From positions 13,597 to 20,197 of the forward strand of contig DPGK01000006.1 in the NCBI GenBank assembly GCA_003523225.1: a DNA stretch of 6,601 nt, written 5' to 3'. This document shows, piece by piece, positions 1-5,121 of the stretch. Made by a program: the position numbers and the translations under genes. The stretch's first letter is position 1; every line of letters begins with the position of its first letter. A model generated the notes under the pieces. That model saw only the letters and a program-made list of their open reading frames with translations, had not been told where the DNA came from and ran no database searches. The stretch is from Clostridiales bacterium (lineage in GTDB: Bacteria; Bacillota; Clostridia; Oscillospirales; CAG-272).

Positions 1-1323
1 CTTGATGTAGTTTTCAAGATCCTCGCGTCTGGCTCCGGGCCTTGCCGCCGATATGGCGTCTGCCGCCTGTACCAGTACGGCGATTATGGTTGTGGGTTCA
101 ACGTCATTGTGATGCGCCTCGATGGCGTGAATGACCTCGCGGTTTTCCTTGAATTTCTTTGCGGCGTTTACGCCGATCTGAACGTGCGTGCCCTCAACAT
201 CGTGAGGAAACGCTTTGCCGATATCGTGCAGAAGTCCCGCGCGGCGTGCGGTTGCGGCGTCCTCGCCCAGCTCCTCAGCCATTATTCCGGCGAGGAATGC
301 GACCTCGACCGAGTGCCTCAGTACGTTCTGACCGTAGCTTGTGCGGTATCTGAGTCTGCCGAGCAGCTTGACAAGCTCGGGGTTAAGCCCGTGTACGCCA
401 ACCTCAAAGGTTGCGCGTTCGCCTGCCTGCTTGATGCTGGCTTCTACCTCACGCTTGGCTTTTTCCACCATTTCCTCGATCCTGGCGGGGTGGATGCGCC
501 CGTCGGCGATCAGCTTTTCAAGCGCTATACGCGCCACCTCTCGTCTTACCGGGTCAAATCCAGAAAGTGTGATAGCCTCGGGGGTATCGTCGATGATAAG
601 CTCAACTCCGGTGAGAGTTTCGAGCTTCTGGATATTTCTGCCTTCGCGCCCGATGATCCTGCCTTTCATTTCTTCTCCGGGCAGCGGAACGGCGGTTACG
701 GTTGCCTCGGCAACCTGATCCGCGGCACAGCGCTGAATGGCAAGTGAGATGAGATTGCGTGCTTTTGTATCCGCTTCCTCCTTGAACTGATCTTCAAGCT
801 CATCCATTCTCTGGGCAAATTCGTATTTTGCCTCGGATTCAAGATTTGCCATCAGTTCACTCTTGGCTTCCGCAGACGTCAATCCCGCAATTGTCTCGAG
901 CCGTTTCTGCTGTTCGGCAAGCGCGGCGTTTACCTGCTCGCGCACCGCGTCGTTTTCCTTCAGCTTGCGGTCAAGAGTTTCATTCTTTTTGTCAAGCTGT
1001 TCGGTCTTACGGTCAAGGGTCTCTTCCTTGGCGGCAAGACGGCGTTCTGAACGGGATATTTCGGCACGGCGTTCCTTGATCTCATGCTCTGCGTCGCTGC
1101 GCTGCTGGTTGATCTCCTTCTGAGCCGCGACTATCATCCGGTTCGTCTCATAGGTTGCCGTAAGCTTTGCGTCAGCTTCGATCTTCTTTGCCGCTTCCTC
1201 GGCTGAACCGATCTTCTTTTCGGCGACACGCTTGCGGATCAAAATGCCGATAAAGATTCCCGCCGCGACGCCGATGAGAAGACCAGCAGCCGCGGCAATG
1301 GCTGCAATTATCGTGTCTCCCAT
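1..1323 (-). CDS. rny: Ribonuclease Y, N-terminal 441 residues (3' end cut by window edge)
   Basis: RNase Y is a membrane-anchored endoribonuclease that starts bulk mRNA turnover in Bacillota. Translated from the ATG at 1323 down to position 1, the frame is open for 441 codons; the family is usually about 515-520 residues, so roughly 75-80 C-terminal residues lie outside the window. Visible parts in order are an N-terminal membrane segment (residues about 4-28, rich in Ala/Ile/Gly), a long charged Glu/Lys/Arg coiled coil (about 30-200), a KH domain with [10 protein letters not shown] at 221-230, and an HD domain. The HD domain has RHS with H337, the metal-binding pair LLHDIGK with H366-D367, EAHHND with H404-H405, and D422 in [13 protein letters not shown]. 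All catalytic HD residues appear present. A near-perfect AAGGAGGTG ribosome binding site (1328-1336, minus strand) lies 4 nt before the ATG and fixes the start. The gene is divergent from rpmH and has its own promoter. Identity is near certain. Confidence 0.97.
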   Translation of the reverse strand, partial: MGDTIIAAIAAAAGLLIGVAAGIFIGILIRKRVAEKKIGSAEEAAKKIEADAKLTATYETNRMIVAAQKEINQQRSDAEHEIKERRAEISRSERRLAAKEETLDRKTEQLDKKNETLDRKLKENDAVREQVNAALAEQQKRLETIAGLTSAEAKSELMANLESEAKYEFAQRMDELEDQFKEEADTKARNLISLAIQRCAADQVAEATVTAVPLPGEEMKGRIIGREGRNIQKLETLTGVELIIDDTPEAITLSGFDPVRREVARIALEKLIADGRIHPARIEEMVEKAKREVEASIKQAGERATFEVGVHGLNPELVKLLGRLRYRTSYGQNVLRHSVEVAFLAGIMAEELGEDAATARRAGLLHDIGKAFPHDVEGTHVQIGVNAAKKFKENREVIHAIEAHHNDVEPTTIIAVLVQAADAISAARPGARREDLENYIK

Positions 1324-1441
1324 ATTGCACCTCCTTCTTTTGTTTTTTTCTTTCATAAATTATATTTATAAAAATTACGTATGCGCAAACGGGCGGCAAG
1401 CATGCCGGCACTCTGCGCGAGCGTACATTTTTACATTTATT

Positions 1442-1470
1442 ATTGTACCACAAAGAAGATTTCTTGTCAA
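1442..1470 (-). promoter_or_regulatory. Sigma-A promoter for rny
   Basis: Read on the minus strand, a perfect -35 TTGACA (1465-1470) and a -10 TACAAT (1442-1447) are separated by 17 bp, the optimal housekeeping spacing. Transcription would start near 1435 and give an untranslated leader of about 110 nt before the rny ATG at 1323. The leader contains a GC-rich stretch (about 1382-1420) with a small GGCA/TGCC stem-loop (1395-1406), which stands out from the AT-rich surroundings. The assignment rests on the consensus match and position; no start site has been measured. Confidence 0.85.
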
Positions 1471-1494
1471 CATAATAATTTAATATATTATGTT
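1469..1494. promoter_or_regulatory. 9+9 bp inverted repeat at the rny -35 box (candidate operator)
   Basis: AACATAATA (1469-1477) and TATTATGTT (1486-1494) are perfect reverse complements around an 8-bp AT-rich centre. One arm overlaps the last two bases of the rny -35 element, and the rest lies immediately upstream of it. A dimeric transcription factor could bind here. Alternatively the AT-rich DNA may act as an UP element, with the symmetry arising by chance in low-complexity sequence. I do not recognise the motif as a known regulator box. Confidence 0.4.
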
Positions 1495-1640
1495 AATAAG
1501 AATTTTATTGTTTGTGCTCTGCTGTTACGGATGCTTTTTTCGCTATGCGTCGAAGCCGCCGTTTTGTACGGCAAGAGGACAGATCAAGCCGCAAATAACC
1601 AAAAATTCGCTCCGAATCCGTGAAATTTTCGATTTTTCCC

Positions 1641-1670
1641 TTGACAAAGGGCATGAGTTTAGATTATAAT
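1641..1670 (+). promoter_or_regulatory. Sigma-A promoter for rpmH
   Basis: The -35 TTGACA (1641-1646) and -10 TATAAT (1665-1670) are both perfect consensus with an 18-bp spacer, as expected for a highly expressed ribosomal protein gene. The predicted start near 1677 leaves a leader of about 80 nt before the rpmH ATG at 1757. This may be the only promoter serving the downstream cluster, since I see no comparable promoter between the rpmH terminator and rnpA. Confidence 0.9.
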
Positions 1671-1756
1671 ATAGAATGTTATTGTGTGTCGAGCGAAAAA
1701 CGCCCGCAGGATCCGACTAACGCTTCCGGATATCACATTCGAGGGAGGTGCACAGA

Positions 1757-1891
1757 ATGCTCAGAACTTATCAGCCCAAAAAGCGTCAGCGTCAGAAGGA
1801 GCACGGCTTCAGAAAGAGAATGAAAACGCTGAACGGAAGAAACGTACTGAAAAGAAGACGTGCCAAAGGCAGAAAACGGCTGTCTTATTGA
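1757..1891 (+). CDS. rpmH: 50S ribosomal protein L34
   Basis: This 44-residue protein is a small, highly basic component of the large ribosomal subunit. It begins [18 protein letters not shown] and ends [12 protein letters not shown], matching the L34 signature: an N-terminal (K/L)RTYQP, a central HGFR.RM, then NGR.VL..RRAKGRK.L. The length is the family norm. Nearly half of the residues are Arg or Lys, consistent with rRNA binding. A strong GGGAGGTG ribosome binding site (1743-1750) lies 6 nt upstream of the ATG, and a consensus sigma-A promoter lies further upstream. It is the first gene of the usual rpmH-rnpA-yidD-yidC-jag-mnmE cluster. Unusually, it is separated from rnpA by about 260 bp that include a terminator. 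Identity is essentially certain despite the small size. Confidence 0.97.
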   Translation: MLRTYQPKKRQRQKEHGFRKRMKTLNGRNVLKRRRAKGRKRLSY

Positions 1892-1912
1892 TTTTTCAGA
1901 ATCAGCAAATAA

Positions 1913-1938
1913 CCGGAGGAGCGCCCTTGGGCGTCCGG
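1913..1938 (+). other. Bulged hairpin just after rpmH
   Basis: CCGGA (1913-1917) pairs with TCCGG (1934-1938), and CGCCC (1922-1926) pairs with GGGCG (1929-1933), leaving a 4-nt GGAG bulge on the 5' side and a minimal loop. No T-run follows, so this is not a terminator by itself. The 5' side includes GGAGGA (1915-1920), a possible ribosome binding site 6 nt before a TTG at 1927. The hairpin could therefore hide or expose that site. Whether it folds in vivo is unknown. Confidence 0.4.
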
Positions 1939-1947
1939 CTTCCGGAT

Positions 1948-1992
1948 CCGGCGACCGAAACTGTACTTGCTGCTGTCGGTCGCCGGTTTTTT
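1948..1992 (+). terminator. Intrinsic terminator downstream of rpmH
   Basis: CCGGCGACCGA (1948-1958) is perfectly complementary to TCGGTCGCCGG (1976-1986), giving an 11-bp GC-rich stem with a 17-nt loop. Six T residues (1987-1992) follow directly, so the hairpin is a textbook Rho-independent terminator in the rpmH direction. It would end the rpmH transcript about 100 nt after the stop codon, or attenuate the cluster, because no clear promoter follows before rnpA. The 5' arm overlaps the 10-bp palindrome CCGGATCCGG (1942-1951). Confidence 0.85.
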
Positions 1993-1998
1993 AAGGCA

Positions 1999-2061
<63 letters not shown>

Positions 2062-2070
2062 ATCGGTTTT

Positions 2071-2100
2071 CCGCCCGTGAAGATGGAAGCGAACGGGCGG
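2071..2100 (+). other. Stem-loop upstream of rnpA
   Basis: CCGCCCGT (2071-2078) and ACGGGCGG (2093-2100) form a perfect 8-bp GC-rich stem around a 14-nt purine-rich loop. Only a TTTT (2106-2109) follows, after a 5-nt gap, so it is at best a weak terminator. It may instead be a structural or processing element of the rnpA leader, ending about 35 nt before the rnpA ribosome binding site. Confidence 0.5.
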
Positions 2101-2135
2101 CGGAGTTTTCTGCGGCAGATGCCGAAGATCAAAAC

Positions 2136-2144
2136 AGGCGGTGG
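2136..2144 (+). promoter_or_regulatory. Ribosome binding site that fixes the rnpA TTG start
   Basis: AGGCGGTGG differs from the ideal AGGAGGTGA at two positions and ends 5 nt before the TTG at 2150. It physically overlaps the alternative GTG at 2141, which has no good binding site of its own. This favours TTG as the initiation codon of rnpA. Confidence 0.65.
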
Positions 2145-2149
2145 TTAAT

Positions 2150-2656
2150 TTGAAGAATGCGGCGATCTGTGAAAATCACCTTTTCCAGAAGGCATACCGC
2201 AAGGGACGCCGTGCAGTGGGAAAGTACGTGGCGGTTTATGTTCTGCGCGATTATGCCGCAGGAAAAATTGCACGCGCTGACCCGCGCCGCGGACTGCGCA
2301 ACCGTCTGGGACTTACTGTCGGCAAAAAGCTGGGCAGCGCTGTCGAGCGCAACCGCGCCAAGCGGCTTTTGCGCGAGGCATACCGTCTGATCGACTCCGA
2401 TGGAGGAGTCCGGCAAGGAAACCTTGTGGTGCTTGCCGCACGTCAGACTATCCTTTCGGCGTCCTGCGGTGAAGTCAAGGCAGACCTCTGCCGTTCCTTC
2501 CGGACGGCGGGGCTTTATGACGGCGCAGGCGGAGACTCAACCGGAGCACACAGTAAGCGGCAGGATCCACCGTCCGCCACAGCAGCGGGGCAGACGGATG
2601 CGGGAAACTGCGGACAAACACAAACGGAAGCCGATGGATCCGGCATGAACACGTAA
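2150..2656 (+). CDS. rnpA: Ribonuclease P protein component
   Basis: RnpA binds the catalytic RNase P RNA and helps it recognise the 5' leader of precursor tRNAs. From the TTG at 2150 the protein has 168 residues. It starts [19 protein letters not shown], typical of RnpA. The core signature [18 protein letters not shown] (residues 51-68) continues into [12 protein letters not shown] (69-80), containing the RNR motif (67-69) of the RNA-binding helix. A conserved C-terminal strand and helix follow (about 90-120). The family is usually 110-125 residues; here residues about 122-168 are an extra hydrophilic tail rich in Gly, Ala, Gln, Thr and Asp, probably disordered. A somewhat long loop (34-50) separates the first strands. 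An in-frame GTG at 2141 would add three residues but overlaps the ribosome binding site. yidD starts 4 nt after the stop, so the two are probably translationally coupled. Identity is secure; the start is fairly secure. Confidence 0.94.
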   Translation: MKNAAICENHLFQKAYRKGRRAVGKYVAVYVLRDYAAGKIARADPRRGLRNRLGLTVGKKLGSAVERNRAKRLLREAYRLIDSDGGVRQGNLVVLAARQTILSASCGEVKADLCRSFRTAGLYDGAGGDSTGAHSKRQDPPSATAAGQTDAGNCGQTQTEADGSGMNT

Positions 2657-2660
2657 CGGA

Positions 2661-2996
2661 ATGAAATATATCTGTATCTGGCTCATCCGGCTTTATCAGC
2701 GATTCATCTCACCGCTGAAGCGGAAACCGTGCTGTAGGTTTACTCCTACATGCTCAGCCTACGCCCTTGAGGCGTTTCAGAAACGCGGCTTTTTTGTAGG
2801 GCTGGTGCTTACGGTATGGCGAGTGCTTCGGTGCAATCCTTTTTGCGCCGGAGGCTACGACCCGGTCCCGGAGCATGGCTTTACAAACAAAAAACGGAAT
2901 ATAGAAACGGCGGGGAGACTGTCGGAGCTTGACGGGGAGGCGGAGGACGCCGGACCTGCAGGCGACGAAAGAACAGCTGCACAGGACAAAAATTAA
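2661..2996 (+). CDS. yidD: Membrane protein insertion efficiency factor YidD
   Basis: YidD is a small membrane-associated protein thought to assist YidC/Sec-dependent insertion of inner-membrane proteins. The 111-residue product has the full family core: [10 protein letters not shown] (12-21), then [16 protein letters not shown] (24-39) with the conserved Cys24, Cys25 and Cys31, a hydrophobic helix [16 protein letters not shown] (43-58), and [12 protein letters not shown] (59-70). Family members are usually 70-85 residues. Residues 71-111 are an additional charged tail (Glu, Asp, Lys, Arg, Gly) without recognisable motif. The ATG lies only 4 nt after the rnpA stop and has no strong ribosome binding site, pointing to termination-reinitiation coupling. 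yidC follows after 43 nt. The placement between rnpA and yidC is the classical one and supports the call. Confidence 0.95.
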   Translation: MKYICIWLIRLYQRFISPLKRKPCCRFTPTCSAYALEAFQKRGFFVGLVLTVWRVLRCNPFCAGGYDPVPEHGFTNKKRNIETAGRLSELDGEAEDAGPAGDERTAAQDKN

Positions 2997-3011
2997 ATTA
3001 TGAGAGGAACG

Positions 3012-3029
3012 GCTTCACTCCGGTGAAGC
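3012..3029 (+). promoter_or_regulatory. cUCCGg tetraloop hairpin in the yidC ribosome-binding region
   Basis: GCTTCAC (3012-3018) and GTGAAGC (3023-3029) form a perfect 7-bp stem closed by UCCG, a UNCG-class tetraloop with the stabilising C-G closing pair. A purine-rich GAGAGGA (3002-3008) lies on its 5' side, 31 nt before the yidC ATG at 3040. A second possible ribosome binding site, GGTGA (3022-3026), is buried in the hairpin. The structure either brings a distant binding site closer to the ATG or sequesters the nearer one. No T-run follows, so it is not a terminator. Confidence 0.6.
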
Positions 3030-3039
3030 GAAACACAAA

Positions 3040-4299
3040 ATGATTGATACCTTACTTTGTTGGATCGGCCAATTCCTCGGCTGGCTCGACAAAATAACCG
3101 GCAGCTATACGATAGCGCTTTTTATATTTGCTATCATCGTTGAGCTGCTGCTTCTGCCGATAGGCATAAAACAGCAGAAAAATTCAATAAATCAGGCGCG
3201 TATGCGTCCCAAGGAAATGGCTATCCGCAAAAAATACGCGGGTCGCAACGACAAGGTGACGCAGCAGAAGATGACGCAGGAAATTCAGGAAATGTATCAG
3301 AAGGAAAACTTCAACCCGATGTCGGGCTGCCTTCCGATGCTGCTTCAGTTTCCCGTTATCATAGCGCTGTATCAGGTGGTCATTAACCCGCTTCACTACG
3401 TCATGGGCGTCGGCACCGAAGCCATAAAGGCTCTTCAGGCGTTCGTTACGGCAACGACGGAATCCGGCGGACTCGGAATGGAGATCGCCACCTCAAACAG
3501 CACGATAGGACTTATTGATATCATACGCGATAACTGGGACAAGATAACCTCCGGCTTTGAGGCATTCGTCAACAACGGCGGCTATTCTATGCCGGTGGGC
3601 ACCACCGCGTCCTCGGCTATGGCGGAATTTACGGGAGCCGTGGAACGCGGGCTTCCCGATTTCAGCATGTTCGGACTGAACCTCGGCGATGTGCCCCGCA
3701 TCACCCAGCCGAGCTGGCTGTGGCTTGTGCCGGTGCTTACCTTTGCCGTTTACTTCCTCAGCATGAAGCTGACGAGAAAGTTCACCTATCAGCCCTCCAA
3801 CGGTCAGACCGAGCAGCAGATGGGCTGCTCCAATAACGTGATGGATATCACAATGCCGCTTATGTCGGTCTACTTCACCTTTATCGTTCCCGCCGCTATC
3901 GGAGTATACTGGATATTCAAAAGCATACTGGGGACGCTCAAGCAGTTTATTCTCAGCCGTGTAATGCCGCTGCCCACCTTCACCGAGGAGGATTACAAGG
4001 CGGCGGAGCGTGAATACGCCGGAAAGCCGGCAAGTAAGGAAAAGGTACGCAAGCTCGATATTGACGCGGGAAAGGGCAATCCCAATTCGCTTTTCCACAT
4101 CGACGACGAGGATTATGTGCCGCCGGAGGACGACGATCGCTTTGATACCGAAAAGCGGGTCGCCGCGCCAAAGACCGGGGTAGTGGAGACAGCTCCCCTC
4201 AAGGATGACGACCGTAAAAAACGCCGCTCTGAGGAGAAGCCGTGCGATAACGATAAAGAAAACAAAGGCGACACGCCAAATGATTCTGATCCGGAATGA
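3040..4299 (+). CDS. yidC: YidC/Oxa1-family membrane protein insertase
   Basis: YidC inserts and folds membrane proteins in the cytoplasmic membrane, alone or with SecYEG. The 419-residue protein starts at the membrane without signal peptide or lipobox, has a first membrane segment at about 23-43, then a cytoplasmic charged hairpin (KQQKNSINQA, MRPKEMAIRKKYAGRND). NPMSGCLPMLLQFPVIIALY (92-111) contains the family motif and begins the second membrane segment. An unusually long extracytoplasmic stretch follows (about 117-224), then membrane segments at about 226-246 and two close together at 268-300 (MPLMSVYFTFIVPAAIGVYW). The C-terminal tail (308-419) is hydrophilic and acidic overall. The groove residue that is usually basic, before the LLLLP motif, is Glu35 here. 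SpoIIIJ-type proteins have about 260 residues, so the loop and tail are extensions. It follows yidD by 43 nt, and jag follows after 41 nt. Translation may be controlled by the hairpin at 3012-3029. Confidence 0.96.
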   Translation: MIDTLLCWIGQFLGWLDKITGSYTIALFIFAIIVELLLLPIGIKQQKNSINQARMRPKEMAIRKKYAGRNDKVTQQKMTQEIQEMYQKENFNPMSGCLPMLLQFPVIIALYQVVINPLHYVMGVGTEAIKALQAFVTATTESGGLGMEIATSNSTIGLIDIIRDNWDKITSGFEAFVNNGGYSMPVGTTASSAMAEFTGAVERGLPDFSMFGLNLGDVPRITQPSWLWLVPVLTFAVYFLSMKLTRKFTYQPSNGQTEQQMGCSNNVMDITMPLMSVYFTFIVPAAIGVYWIFKSILGTLKQFILSRVMPLPTFTEEDYKAAEREYAGKPASKEKVRKLDIDAGKGNPNSLFHIDDEDYVPPEDDDRFDTEKRVAAPKTGVVETAPLKDDDRKKRRSEEKPCDNDKENKGDTPNDSDPE

Positions 4300-4340
4300 T
4301 CCGGTAATGCAGCAAAAGTTAAGAGAGGTATATTGATCTC

Positions 4341-5021
4341 ATGAAAAAGGAAATTACAGTAAGCGCCAAGACAGTTGATGAGGCACTGTCCCGTGCGGCG
4401 CAGGAGCTGGGGGTTTCTGCCTCGGAGCTGGAATACACCGTGACGGCAGAGCCTAAGAAGGGCTTCCTTGGCATTGGCGCATCAGACGCCGAAATCGTTG
4501 CCTCATATACACCCGCCGGAGAGAAAAACGCCGCGGAGTTTATCAGAACCATTATTGCGGATATGGGCATTGAGGCTGAGGTCAGCACAAAGTACGGAGA
4601 GAACGGCGCGCTGATCATCGAGGTCAGCGGCAAGGACGCCGGCGTGCTTATCGGGCATCACGGCGAGACTCTTGATGCGCTCCAGTATCTTGCAGGGCTT
4701 GCCGCTAACCGCCGCGAGATCGGCGAGAACGGCGAAAAGAGCGAAAAGGGAGAATATATCAAGGTCGCGCTTGATATCGAGGGCTACCGCGAGAAGCGCG
4801 AGGAGACTCTGCGCGCGCTGGCACGCCGTCAGGCAGAACGTGTGCTGAAGTACAAGAGAAGCGTTATGCTTGAGCCGATGAATCCCTATGAACGCCGTAT
4901 CATTCACTCGGAGATACAGGGCATTGAGGGTGTATCGACCAATTCCATCGGCAGTGACAACAATCGCAAGATAGTTATCTTCCTTGAGGACAAGTCGGCG
5001 GACGAAAAGAATAATTCCTGA
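4341..5021 (+). CDS. jag: Jag/KhpB (EloR) RNA-binding protein
   Basis: Jag, also called KhpB or EloR, is a cytoplasmic RNA-binding protein that in some Gram-positive bacteria partners with KhpA and affects cell elongation. The 226-residue product has all three expected parts. The N-terminal Jag domain (1 to about 52) carries EPKKGFLGIG ending at 46. A KH domain has the loop VLIGHHGETLDALQYL (102-117), whose GxxG is G105-H-H-G108, with His rather than the common Lys/Arg. A C-terminal R3H domain has NPYERRIIHSEIQ (181-193), with R185 and H189 as the defining residues. A charged insert (about 125-138, rich in Glu, Lys, Asn and Gly) lies between KH elements. The length is typical. The ATG follows an AAGAGAGG site (4321-4328) at a rather long 12 nt. 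Position immediately after yidC is the conserved location of this gene and supports the assignment. Confidence 0.95.
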   Translation: MKKEITVSAKTVDEALSRAAQELGVSASELEYTVTAEPKKGFLGIGASDAEIVASYTPAGEKNAAEFIRTIIADMGIEAEVSTKYGENGALIIEVSGKDAGVLIGHHGETLDALQYLAGLAANRREIGENGEKSEKGEYIKVALDIEGYREKREETLRALARRQAERVLKYKRSVMLEPMNPYERRIIHSEIQGIEGVSTNSIGSDNNRKIVIFLEDKSADEKNNS

Positions 5022-5054
5022 CAGGGAAAGCCGCAGTCAACGGCTTATGTGATG

Positions 5055-5095
5055 GTTCCGGGCGGGCTGACGCACAGCGGCGGTTCGCCCGGAAT
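5055..5095 (+). other. Stem-loop between jag and mnmE
   Basis: TTCCGGGCG (5056-5064) and CGCCCGGAA (5086-5094) pair perfectly over 9 bp, with a G-T pair extending the base. Inside the loop, GCTG (5066-5069) can pair with CAGC (5075-5078). Only a short ATTTTC tract follows at 5097-5102, so it may be a weak terminator or attenuator, or an mRNA stability element that separates jag and mnmE levels. The mnmE ribosome binding site begins about 10 nt after the stem. Confidence 0.5.
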
Positions 5096-5121
5096 GATTT
5101 TCAGGTGAGGTGATATCCGGT

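Larger units (their letters stand above)
1324..1756. other. Divergent rny / rpmH intergenic region
   Basis: These 433 bp hold no convincing gene. The short open frames here lack ribosome binding sites and protein-like composition. The region contains the rny promoter and its inverted repeat on the left, an AT-rich middle, and the rpmH promoter on the right. The rpmH leader (about 1677-1756) has one weak stem, ATCCG (1711-1715) with CGGAT (1727-1731). In many Bacillota the DNA beside rpmH separates it from dnaA and carries oriC. I looked for TTATCCACA-like DnaA boxes on both strands and found no convincing copy, so I do not call an origin. Confidence 0.6.

Noticed and set aside
109..747. 212-codon open frame on the plus strand
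   Set aside because: It is the antisense of rny, whose KH and HD domain residues are all intact on the minus strand. The plus-strand translation shows no domain and no ribosome binding site.
1381..1623. 80-codon open frame in the rny-rpmH spacer
   Set aside because: It runs across the rny promoter and its inverted repeat, lacks a ribosome binding site, and has the composition of translated AT-rich intergenic DNA.
1324..1756. Replication origin
   Set aside because: The gene cluster is typical of oriC neighbourhoods and the spacer is partly AT-rich, but no convincing DnaA boxes or adjacent dnaA are visible.
3493..4098. 201-codon open frame antisense to yidC
   Set aside because: It is His/Arg-rich and has no recognisable motif. 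It mirrors the well-supported yidC frame and is explained by codon bias.
4503..4907. 134-codon open frame antisense to jag
   Set aside because: It shadows the KH and R3H coding region and has no ribosome binding site or family features.
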